Origin: Ligustrum vulgare
Taxonomy: Eukaryota > Streptophyta > Magnoliopsida > Lamiales > Oleaceae
NCBI GenBank assembly: GCA_963555705.1
Contig: OY743171.1
Span: forward strand, 24,484,852 to 24,548,851
Reading direction: 5' to 3'
DNA length: 64,000 nucleotides
In this document: positions 11,883-22,289 of the stretch, piece after piece
How positions within the stretch are numbered: position 1 is the stretch's first letter
Layout of the letters: each line of letters starts with the position of its first letter
Notes under the pieces: model-generated
What the model was told of the DNA's origin: nothing
Database searches by the model: none
What the model saw: only the letters and a program-made list of their open reading frames with translations
Program-made: the position numbers and the translations under genes

Positions 11883-13006
11883 AAAAAATGATAATCTGGT
11901 CCTAAATAAGGGATATTGCCCACTGCATTGTAATTGGCTAGAAGATACACTAATTGAGTTCACGATAGAAATGAAGTGAAAGTCTTGAAATGAAGTGAAA
12001 GTTTTGAAATGAAATGAAAGTCTTGAAATGAAGTTAAAAGTTTTTAGAAATGTTTAAGTGGAAGTTTGGAAGGTATGAATGTCTTGAAAAGTAAAGTAAA
12101 TGAGGGTAATTACTTTGAATGGTTTAAGGAATTTCATGTCATGAGCATGCATCACGTGCATAAAGTTTACTTACTGAGCTTTAGCTCACCCCAATCCCTC
12201 CCCATATTTCAGGTGATGAAAGTTGATGATCAGAGGAGAACACTTGGCGGTTGACTCCGACAGTACCCAATCGCCGCCTTAACTAATAAAGTTAAAATTA
12301 TTCAAGTTATCGTTTAAATTATTTCCTTCATTCATTATTATTGATAATGGTTTGGTTGAAGTTAATTTTGATTAAGTATGGGTGACGCATTTGAGGGTAA
12401 ATTTCCTCTTAATTTATTTGTCAATGTCGTTTGATATTTTTGGAAAATCTTATGCTTGAGGAGTTTGGGGATTGAATGAATTGGTTTTGGAAATGATGAA
12501 TGTGGTTGAGATGTGATTGATGCTTTAAATCTTTTAAAATGGTTTTGGTGTCCCTCTACAGGTTGGCTATGTCCAATTTATAGAGGAGACTCTGTCAAAA
12601 TTTCTGTAAAATTTATAATAGTTAATTGAATATTTTAATTGTGTAAACGATTTAAATTCCGCATTTAATGTGAATGGAAGTTAACACGCCTAGGTTTAAG
12701 GTTTTGAACTTGGGGTGTTACACGTACAATGCGTTTAAAAGGTATCTACGTTTGGAAGCATTCAAACTTAATCAAATGATGTCATATAAATCATAACTTG
12801 TGGTCAACGAAGTCGAACTTCACAAAATGATCAAAACAGCGAGCAAATTAAATCATTGCATATATAGGTGTAAAACCTCATTGCATTTACAGTTTACAAA
12901 CTAAATCATTACGTTTACAAATGTAAAACCTCATCGCATTTACATTCTGAAAAATGTTTAAGAAATATACAATATGAAAAATGGCAAAGGATAAATACAA
13001 AAAAGA

Positions 13007-15730
13007 TTACGGAGGAGGGACATCTTCTGAAGAGTTTTTGCCAGGTACATCCATAGGATCAGCAGGATCATCAAGGGAATTGCCCTTATTCGCATCTTGA
13101 GGTTTAGGGTACAAGGCTTCGATGGGGGATAGGTCCAAAGTTGGGAAAGCCTCCTTTACATCCCCCAAAGTCATCCGGGCCCCTATATTCCCAAAGACCC
13201 TCTCCATGGCCTCATACTCTGGTGTCTCTTCAAAATTTTCTTTAAAATTTTGGATCGCCTCGAACACTTTAGCATTCAAAGCTCCTTCCACTCAAGCTGT
13301 AATGGTCCACTCCAGAACCTCCGTAATCCTGGATTGCATATGCTGCTCCAGAGAGGCAAGGTCCTCCTCCACCTTTTTCCGAGCCTCCACCTCTCTCCCC
13401 AAGTTCTCAGTGACTTCCGCCACCTTATCTCCAGCTTAACCTTGGATGCATTGGCTGCTGTTAGGGATCAGAAGCTATAGACTGAGCCCGGTTGGAGTCA
13501 TCCAATTTCTTGAAGAGGGACGCCACATCTGCCTCGGAAGCGTGAAGATCGTGCTTTAGTTTTTCATAGTCTTCCTGAAGGCGTTTGGCTGTTACCCTAT
13601 CTTCTAAGGAGGCCTTGCACGCGATAGACAAATGCTCTTTGAGATCTTTTATTTCCTTCAGCATGTTGTCAGCATGGCGAAGTGCCGTTTTGGCCTCCTT
13701 CTTTTCTCGCTGGGCCTCAAGAACGGAAGACTCCACTTCATTGATTAAAGCCAAAGCCCTAATATTCATGGCTTTAGCAGCAAGCAGCTTCCGGGTTGGT
13801 GGGACACTTGAGGAAAAAGCAAACCAGCCCTCTGTCCAGAATTGACTTGTAGCAGCGCAGCCTTGGTAGGCGGAGAGTTAGGGGAGTCAAGGAGACTATA
13901 ATCAAAATCCGCATCTCTGGGAAGGACGCTGGCTTTAATTCCTGCGAGCTCGTCGGCCACAGCTTGAGTCACTTCATATTGAAGGCCCGGAACAGATACC
14001 TCGGGCTCATTAATAAGGTCCGATGACTCATGTGGAGGAGAAGGAAGTTTGGAAGAAGCTTCTGTACCACTTCTTAACGTTTTCAAGGGGAGGACTTCCT
14101 CCTCTGAAATGGATTCAGTAATGTCCTCGGAAGAAGTGTCTTTTGATCCGCCCTCCCTAGTCACTTTCTCCCTCCTGTGACCTCCTCTTTCTGACCTCTT
14201 TCCTTTTCCTTTAAGGAGGCCCCTTTTGGGATCGCCTCCTTCAATCACACTTGGAGGGTGGGGGCCAATGGATAGCGAGGCCGGTGGCGGCATCAGGGCG
14301 GGGAGGGAACCCTTTGGCTCAGCGATAGGCACCTTGGAAACTTGTTTAGCCGCCTCCCCATGGAGTGTGGCCAACATTGACTTCTGTTTCTTCTCCACCT
14401 CGCTGCCGTGACGAAGGAGGAGAGGGACCTTCTTAGCCATAAGTCCTTTTAGGGAGATTTTGGGGAAGTCCTTGGAACCTGCTAGGGATAAGACTAATCA
14501 GTCTTAATAGGTCAAAATTTGGAATAAATAATATATATATACACACCCACAAATGTGTATGTATGCTTAACGCAACGTACCCATCAATCGCATAACACCA
14601 TGCTTAACAAACAGCTTATTTTGCTGAATGACTTGCTAGAAGGTGCCTTTGTAGGAGAAGAGACGTCTCACCAGTGGTAAGTCAGCGTCAAAGAGCAAGG
14701 AAGCTAAAGTAGGCCCTGAAGTAATAAACAAAACAGATAAATGTGTCATATTATGAACAGAGGAGGAAAAGCATGAATAGCACAGCCATGTGAAAACAAC
14801 AATAGCAAATAATCATGACACAAGATGATGGAAGTGTTGATGGTAAACTGAACAAAACAAAGTAAAACTCACGCGGAGAGGAAAGAGTTCGAGGAACGGT
14901 GATTTCAGGAGTAGGGTCAATGGGCGAGTTTTTCCACTCTCTGTGACCCAGAACCACTGGCTCCTCCAAATTTTTATGGAGGTGGGATGCCCAGTAATGA
15001 CGGGAGGATAGGAGCCTCGGGGAGATAAGTGGTACCAATCATTTACGTCAGCCCTAACATCCTTATCTCTCTTGGCGGACTTCTTTAAAGTGTACAGGGT
15101 ATGGATGATGCTTATGGAGATAGGAGAATCTGGGTTGACTTCTTGCCACACCAGCCAGGTACCAACTGCTTGTGTCCAGAAGTTTGGGGCCACTTGATAT
15201 GGGCACAGGTTATAGCTCCTAAGTAAGGCCATGAAGAAGGGGTGGAGTGGAAGCCTCATCTCGCATGACAGGGCATCATAACAAATTGCCACATTACCTG
15301 GCGGAGGACTGCAGGGTCGGAAGGAAGGCGTTGGACATACCAATTTGACCTCCTCAGGTAACCTAAACCTTGAAGGAGTGCCCACCAAATCAATGCTCCG
15401 GATTTCAGACACAATCTCGCTACTCTCCCAAGAATCCGGGTTTGGTTCAGTGTCCACGTGGTACCTCGACACCTTGTTCACATAATCCACCCACTCCTCA
15501 ACTTGCGCGATTTCCTCCTCAGATAGCCCCATTTCCTCTCTATGCGCCCTAAAAGGGGCAGTTGCGCCCAAGTAAAGATCCTGTAGGTCAGAAGAAGAGC
15601 TAGTTGTTCTTTCTCTCCCCATATCTCTATCACGTTTTCTTCGGAGTTCTCTTAGCGCATATTCCTCTTCAGTGGATAGGTGGGCCATGTAAGTTTGGTT
15701 CTCTTCTTCTTCATTGTCAAAATCACCCAA
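13007..15730 (-). pseudogene. Antisense multi-exon gene of the Tat-like element (PF04195-type 'putative gypsy type transposon' protein), broken
   Basis: Exon 1 (ATG at 15730) encodes an acidic N-terminus (GDFDNEEEEN) and then a domain with LRLPLHPFF-like spacing (MRLPLHPFFMALLRSYNL), VAPNFW and WYHLSPRG, as in the plant family Pfam calls putative gypsy type transposon. A splice donor GTGAGT follows the exon end at 14873. Likely acceptors are CTTCAG at 14716 and CTAGCAG just before the segment that contains the ATG at 14440. The second part (14440-13766) is rich in Ser, Pro and Lys. It then needs a frame change near 13845 to reach a coiled-coil segment (13769-13461), and a final acidic part (13291-13007) lies after stops near 13460 and 13292. 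In known Tat elements this antisense gene has no established function. Damage is clear; exon borders are inferred. Confidence 0.75.
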
Positions 15731-16754
15731 ATAAATTATACGACTGCATTTCCTATTCCTCCTCTTAATCTACTCCCTAAAGAAGCGAGAACTAAAAACT
15801 GATAGAGACAATGGGCAGAAACCCCTGACAGGAGTCGCCATTGCCAACAGTTCCTGTGAACCCGTTCCCCCAACTCTTTCCATTTTTTTGTTTTTAAAAA
15901 TGGGCCAGACTCACCAAAGGGAAAACAAAATGCAAAACAAAATTTTCAAACCCACACTTGAATATTAGAAATAAAAAAGTTCGGCACGTACAAGGGACAA
16001 GAAATTTACCTTCAAAAAATGAACGTTCGGGATTGTATACTCGAAGTGAGAAACACGCCAATGAAAGCTGTTAAAACGGCAAAGGCAGTTTGTTGGGTAG
16101 AAAGCCCTTGATGAGACGCTGCAAGACTTGCAAGAAAGGAAAAGACGCTGCAACTTCTTGCGAGAATATTACTACAAAAATTCTGAGAGAATGGTAAAGG
16201 GAAGATAATGAGACGAAGGAAGATTTATAGGGAACCTAATGATCTAGAACCTTTGGTCTTTGAGCCGCATGATTGATGCAGGTAACCCACGCCTCTTGGG
16301 GAATGTGCTAATCAAGGCCCCAGCTGTCGGAGGAAGGGAAGAAACCGTTCAGCTACCACAGTGAGTGTCACGCGCGGCTAAAATGTCACTCCTATCACCT
16401 TTATATTTCTTGGGAATCAATATCAGTAGCCTCTTTTTATTAAATACGCCGCCTAAGAAACGTGCTAGTGCGATCCCAACCTTCGCTTAGGAGGGAAAAG
16501 CCGAAGTAGGAGGTCGGATATACTCTGAATTTGAACTTTCCATAAGGAATGCCATTCCTGACCTTAAAATCGTCGCGCTACATAGTGACTCCCAGCGGGC
16601 AGATGGCGGAATAACTATAAAATATATTGGATGTAACAGATAACGAAGTTCGAGCAAGACCACAATCCCATAGCAGCATAATTACAGAACACTATCAAAA
16701 CAAAGTTAGTGCTTCGTACATATAACAAATCCTATCCGCCCATGAATGACCACA

Positions 16755-16772
16755 TCGGATTTGAGGGACTAG
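16755..16772 (+). other. Polypurine-tract region before the 3' LTR
   Basis: ATCGGATTTGAGGGACTAG-like sequence ends exactly where the right LTR begins (TGTTGAGACC at 16773). The purine core GAGGGA is short. Confidence 0.6.
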
Positions 16773-17458
16773 TGTTGAGACCAAACTCAAAAAGGAGTAC
16801 AGTGATCCACCAGCGAAGGTCCAATAGAGGCACAATGGACCTTGGCCCATGGCTAAAGCTTAAGATGTCTTCTTGTGTCAATTGCCGAGGTGGTACAGCA
16901 CGTGAACTTCTTTAGCCGAACTGGTTTATAACTAGCCGATGTGTTTTATGTTTAGACGGAGGACCTCCTTAATAACAGTTCGGATGAGTGATGGTACAAT
17001 GGATGGAGACAGAGATGTGACGCAGCATTTATCAAAAAGTGACAGGCACCCATCCCCTACCAAACGTAGCAATGATTACTGTCAAAAAGTAAGATCCGCT
17101 TCTCCTAAAGTTAGGGTAAATACACGTATAAAGTCCGCCACGTGTTGCGATCCAAAACAACAAATTCCTCTATAAATAGAGCACTCCTCCCGCTTTGTAA
17201 AGGGTTAGCATTTTTCACTCTCTTAACTGAATATTTTACTCTCACTCCCCTTTCTTTCTTTTACACATTTATATTTCCCGCACCCAATTTATATGTGCTT
17301 GAAATGAGCACTGACTTTGGCATCGGAGTGCAAACGGGAGCCACCTCGGTCCCCTTTGCAAACTGATTGTTTGTCACAGTGAACAAGAGATCCACGTGTT
17401 CAAGAGGGAGGATCTGAGACGTGTTGGTCCAAGGTCCAGCCGGATTTTGTAGTAAAGA
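16773..17458 (+). repeat. 3' LTR of the Tat-like element
   Basis: This 686-bp copy matches 7219-7893, with a 10-bp extra segment near 16826 and an altered final dinucleotide (GA instead of CA). The perfect target duplication GTAAT follows at once, which fixes the end. Confidence 0.9.
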
Positions 17459-17463
17459 GTAAT

Positions 17464-17734
17464 AATGAAAAAAAAAAAAGGTATGTGTAACTGTATTTTT
17501 TTTTTTTTTTGTAATTAACTGTCTTTTTTCGTTTCTTATTTTTAATTAAATATTTATTTCATATGTTAACATATAAATTCAATAGATTTGAGTAATAAAT
17601 GACCGTGTATTGAACAGGTGTAGCACTGTTTAGGAATGAAAAAGAAAGGAAGAGATTTACGTTGGAACAGTGTTAAGTATCCAAAAAGTCCACTATTAAT
17701 TTGATGAAGCTAGAAAGCTAAATTTAATAAATCA
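17464..17734. other. AT-rich noncoding flank with homopolymer runs
   Basis: A-run near 17470 and T-run near 17497; nothing else is recognisable. Confidence 0.5.
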
Positions 17735-18330
17735 CTTATTATAACTAGAATGAACTGATAAACAAGCTTTGATTCAATTGAATTTGAACACCACTAATAT
17801 GTTGAAATCAAAATCTCGTAGAATTGCTATCGATGATTGTTGAAAAGAATTGAAAAATCTCTCCAAATTCTATTATAAATTTTTAATCATACAAAATCCA
17901 TAACCTGCTGCATAATAGTTGAGATTGCTTCAATGATCCCTCAACTCCTAACAAATATTAATTTGACCATTAAATTTAACACTATAATAATTAATTAATG
18001 TTGAAGTAGTAAATTAAATCCTCCTACCGTGTTTTTAGGTATTGTACTTGCATCAATAATATGCCCAAGGCTAGGTCGTTATTAAGAGAATTTACAATTT
18101 TGTCACCATGTCAAATAGTAAGGAAATTGAACCCAAACAAATCAGCTGCACATCATTTTAAATGTACTTTATTAACAAATGCATGAGATGGAACGTTAAC
18201 CAACCTTTATGAAATTGAACCACAAACAAATCAGTTGCACATCATTTTTATATGTACTCTATCAACAAATGCGTTAGATGGAACGTTAACCAACGTTATC
18301 CTGGTGGACCTCTCATCCGATGAACGAGTA
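17735..18330 (+). repeat. Dispersed duplicate, copy 2 (partner at 5290-6002)
   Basis: Same sequence and orientation as copy 1 but without the MITE-like segment. At its 3' end the phrase CAAACAAATCAG-TTGCACATCATTTT is itself duplicated (about 18135-18180 and 18225-18260), with AGATGGAACGTTAACCAAC in both. Confidence 0.7.
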
Positions 18331-19157
18331 GTGCCTGTAATTAGATATATTATAGTAGTATTGAAACATGAAGAATTAGAAATATTATTTTCTTAAATCA
18401 TGATACTTTAATCCGGCAGAAAAATGGATCTAAATCTTTGGACCGCATATCATAATATCTTTCAAAAATGTCTCTAACTGGACTACAGTGAACATATTAT
18501 AATTTCACTCAATAATACATTAATTTTGCACTTTGCAAAATAAATTTAAAAAAAAAAAAAAAACGCAAATAGAATTAATGACATATAAATCTAATATCTC
18601 AATGTCAAAATAAAATATAAATGATATAAAAATAAATCGTTCTTAATCTAGTTCTAAAGTAACTATTTTCAAAGGACGTGCTATATTTGTTAATAAAACT
18701 GAAAAAGATAAAAATAAAAATAATGAACAACCACAATGATTAAAAACAGGAGTTCGTCTCATCTTGACAGCCATTTTATGATTTTGAAATGCATATATAA
18801 ATTTTTGCAATCTATTTGAAGTGATATTTATGTTAACTTGTGAAAAGAAATCGAAATATATTTTTAAGGGACTATTTTAGACAGTTATAACTTTGGCTAC
18901 CGATAACGATTTTGTGATTCGAAAATAATATATAAAATACTTTGTGATAACTTCATAATACCAAGATCTTGTTATTATGACTTCATTTAAACTATCAAAA
19001 TTGACTTCAAAACTGACCAAATGCAAAAAACAAATAATAATAATAATAAATAAATAAATAATGAGAAGCACAAAAGTAAAAGGATAAAATAAGTGGTGAC
19101 CACAAATGAATAGGGTCCAGACTCCTTTAAAAATAGTAGACATGTTATTTAATAATA
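18331..19157. other. AT-rich noncoding DNA
   Basis: I see no gene, RNA or element border in this stretch. Only short A-runs (near 18548) and (AAT)n at 19036-19050 stand out. Confidence 0.5.
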
Positions 19158-19743
19158 TGGTCATTGGCGTAAAACATCTCTACTTTTCACCAATTTTGTA
19201 CAAATCTTCCCTACCTTTAAAATTTTGGCATTTTAATCCTCAACTTCGCATTTTCTTTCCAAAAACATCCCTGCCATTTAGTTCTGTTAAAAAAAAAAAC
19301 TCGTTTCTTGACCTATAAATCACCAATTGACCAATTTAATAAGGGCAAAAGGGTCCAATCATCATTTTATTTAAAATTGACAAAAATTAAAAATAAAAAT
19401 AAAGAATTAAATAAAACTCTGTGCATCTTCACTATCACGAGTCAATGGCTAAGATGATGTAGGTCCAATAAGGCCATAGCTCATACAAGTGGTGAAGGTG
19501 GGGCTTCAGTGATGATGGGCGACATCGACGGTAGTGGGTAGGGTTTGAGTTGGAGTTGGAGTTGACGATAGACTTGGGTGGAGGGAAGAGAAGATATAAT
19601 GAGAAATTTATGGTCGACAAACGAATTTTTTAAAGGGATTAGATGGCAAAGGTGATTTTGGAAGTTGAGGGTGAAAATTTTTGAAGATTGAGATGATTTG
19701 TACAAGATTAATGAAAGATATGGACGTTTTGCACCAATTACCC
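19158..19743. mobile_element. MULE-like MITE (terminal inverted repeats, about 586 bp)
   Basis: The left end TGGTCATTGGCGTAAAAC and the complement of the right end GGGTAATTGGTGCAAAACG match, and similarity of the arms continues for about 90 bases (CTACCTTT..., TTGTACAAATC..., CTCAACTTC). The flanks TTAATAATA and CTAACAATG agree at 6 of 9 positions, which would fit a decayed 9-bp target duplication. The same terminal sequence occurs at 50226. The middle holds a G-rich noncoding stretch (GGTGGGGCTTCAGTGATGAT region). Confidence 0.7.
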
Positions 19744-19764
19744 CTAACAATGCCTCTATTTTTT

Positions 19765-20085
19765 TTTTTTTTGGGGGGGGGGGGGGGGGGACATGTTTTT
19801 AAATAACACAATTATTCAAATCATTTTTCAATCACACATATTTTCTCTCTCCACTTTTCAATCACACATCTTACCTCGAAAATATAAAAAAAAAAATTGT
19901 TTTTAAACACAAAAATTTTAACAAACAGAGGTAATTTTCAAATTTGTTTATTTATATGTTTGAGGCAAAATGTGTAGTTAAAAGTGAAGATGGAAAATTT
20001 GTATAGTTAAAAATTGATTTGAGAAATTGTGTTGTTTATAAAACTAATTTATAAATTATAATAATTGCGTTAAAGAATGGAGTAA
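19765..20085. repeat. Two MITE-like units in opposite orientation plus a G-run
   Basis: A T-run and a G-run (about 19759-19791) precede a unit with TTTTTCAATCACACATATTT, TTACCTCGAAAATAT and TTTAACAAACAG. An inverted unit follows (GTTTGAGGCAAAATGTG, AATTGATTTGAGAAATTGTG, TTTATAAAACTAATTTATAA). Together they look like a complete inverted-repeat copy of the dispersed family. Confidence 0.6.
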
Positions 20086-20134
20086 GAAAAGATATTAAGC
20101 CAAAAGCCAATGAACTCAAAATTATATCTGTTTG

Positions 20135-20822
20135 TGTTGACATATAAAAATACCAAATTCAAATGCCCAATGAAATGGTGGAGAGTTAAGCTCAGTAAAA
20201 GAGTCCATGGAAATAAGTCCAAATAAATCCACGTGCAGTCCAGATAAATCATGAGGAGGCCCAAATATAAGGCAACAGAGCGAATGGAGTAGTGTCGCAC
20301 AGACTTGGAAAACGCCCAAGATCTGGGCGAATGAAATGATTTGTCATTATCCGAAATGAGCAGTTATTAAGCACTTAATGGGCAACCTTATCACACCCCA
20401 TAATCTGGGAAATTTGGCTGAGCATATGGAGTAATGGCAGCGGTTAAACACGACGACTTCCTTGAGTACAAGTCATCGATTATGGAAAAAGTAGACAGTT
20501 ACAGGGCGACAAGACAGTTTGCAAGCGGTTTTGGAAGAGAGAAAATGATTCAAGGCATATATAAAATGGAGAAGAAAACGTAGAAGAAGGGACCAATCAA
20601 TCAACTCTCGAACAGAGATTATGTAATTTACTTTCATTTTACTTTTCTTGTTAAATCTTAGTTTAATTCATATGCTTGCGCCCCTGGAGGCGATTTCTTT
20701 TCGCTTGTAATCTTTATAAATAAAGCAACTTTCGTTGGGACTTTGTCTCGAAAGGTTGTCGTTCCTTACATATCGTATGAATTCATTTTAATTGTTAGCG
20801 AAGATCCCTTCTGCACGAAACA
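20135..20822 (+). mobile_element. Solo LTR, 688 bp, perfect 5-bp target duplication
   Basis: The repeat starts TGTTGACATATA and ends CTGCACGAAACA. GTTTG flanks it on both sides (20130-20134 and 20823-20827). A TATA-like sequence (GCATATATAAAATGG, about 20557) and AATAAA near 20718 show plus-strand transcription. No second LTR or internal region is present in the window, so it is a solo LTR. The superfamily cannot be told from the LTR alone. Confidence 0.85.
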
Positions 20823-22289
20823 GTTTGATAAAAATAATTTGTTTAAGAATAAAAAATGTAATATTTTCGAGATAAAATATGTAGTTAAAAGGTAATTTTA
20901 AGAAATGTATGATTAAAAGCAATTTGGAGAAAATTATTGTCTTCAAATTTGTTTATAAATAATTTGCCATACAAATGCAAGTTTTCGCTCTTACAAGTAG
21001 TGAACCAGTGGGCCGGTGACGGATTTAGTGGGGGCAGGCCGGAACTTTAGCCAAATCAGCTCCCATCCCATTATTTTTTTCATATACAAATTTTTTTATT
21101 ATTATTATTTTTGATAGAATTTCATTTTATATATTAGTCCAATTAAGAAAGAAAATTCGTCCATTCAGCGTCTGCTCACAACAACACAAACAAGGTAATC
21201 TGATATCAGTGTTTACCGACAAATGCACGGATCGGAAAATAATCACCAAGCTAACACGACCATCAATTTGTATTTATATTTATTTGCCTTTCGGGTTCTT
21301 AATGTCCACATGGAGCAATTACTGCAGCTTACATAGTTGGCTCGTTAATAATGGGGATGTTAACAACCCAACAACTCAGTTATATTTCACCTAACTATTC
21401 ATAGCTATACATGTTTATGGTTTGAAGGGTTGGTTTTATTACCAAGGTGGTAAGAAAACGAATTCCTGAAATTGAATGTTTTTATTAGTTTTAATTTGTT
21501 AGGTGGAAAAAGTGGAGAATTTTTTAAGTTTTATTGTTTAATTGATATCATTTTCAATGAAAAATAAAGCAAAATTTTACAATTTTAATTAAAAAAAAAT
21601 TAGTATCTCACATTTGTACTTAACAATAATAATGTTAAAAATAAGTCAATTAATAAAAACAAAAATGATATTTTTTTAAAAAAAAAAATAATAATAATAA
21701 TAACTACAAAAATGATGAAAATCAAAGTGGTGAAAAAATGAATTCAACAAAAACAAGAAAAACTGGAAAATCGAGAAAAGATGAAACATTAATTTCATAG
21801 AAAAAAATACTATCAAACACCCAAAAAGATGATGGAAAGTAGGAAAATGTTTTGCATTTTCCATGGAAAATGTGGTCTATTAACGACCCTAATGGTAAAG
21901 CAATTTGTCAATATACAAATTTTTGTCTCGAAAAAGAAGGTAAAAAGACTTTGACTTATAATAAAAATACAATAGACTACTTGGTTGATTTTGATTTATA
22001 GTCTAATTGACTTTTGAGAAATAAGTAGCTTAAAAGTAAAATATATATATTTCCATTCTAGATAGGATTGAACAAACCAAACGAAACAGATTACATTTTC
22101 ACTCTTGTAATGAAAGTTTTCAATAGGATACATATTAAGTAGATCGAGGACTCATCTAAAGTATCATGCAGATATATAAATATGAGAAAAAAAAAAAATT
22201 GCGCACTGACTTAATTTTAATCAGTGTATCATTCATGAATACAGTAAAATAATCCTATTGATCAAAAAAAAAAAAAAAAGAAAAATTAA
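20823..22289. other. AT-rich noncoding DNA downstream of the KCS gene
   Basis: A further copy of the short dispersed MITE-like family lies at about 20828-20965. The rest shows A-runs and no reading frame with protein-like composition. Confidence 0.5.

Larger units (their letters stand above)
9440..12722 (+). mobile_element. Solo LTR of a large-LTR gypsy element, nested in the Tat-like element
   Basis: It begins TGTAATACCAC at 9440 and ends GGGGTGTTACA at 12722, with a perfect 5-bp target duplication CGTAC (9435-9439 and 12723-12727). At 3283 bp, and with no coding domains, it is a solo LTR left by recombination between two LTRs. Near the 3' end it has TTACTGAGCTTTAGCTCACC, a phrase common in plant Tekay/Del-type LTRs. 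A pyrimidine-rich stretch at about 9790-9970, an (AT)n tract and a hairpin minisatellite lie inside. Frames within it are short and I count none as a gene. Confidence 0.85.
7219..17458 (+). mobile_element. Tat-like Ty3-gypsy retrotransposon, non-autonomous (gag-pol lost)
   Basis: The element is bounded by two LTRs and the perfect target duplication GTAAT (7214-7218 and 17459-17463). It has a primer binding site just after the left LTR, minisatellites in the 5' third, and a multi-exon antisense gene in the 3' third. An antisense gene before the 3' LTR is a known trait of Tat-lineage elements (for example Grande). No gag, protease, RT, RNase H or integrase could be found in any frame, so the element is a large deletion derivative that depended on relatives. 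A solo LTR (9440-12722) inserted into it later. In a 220-bp comparison of the two LTRs (from 7401 and from 16961) I counted 15 differences, so this is an old insertion. The lineage call is inferred from structure because RT is missing. Confidence 0.85.

Noticed and set aside
13122..13845. Plus-strand frames of 76-105 codons
   Set aside because: They are the complement of the coiled-coil exons of the antisense Tat gene; the minus strand gives the better protein.
18877..19164. 95-codon minus-strand frame
   Set aside because: Phe/Ile/Leu-rich translation of AT-rich DNA with no homology that I can recognise.
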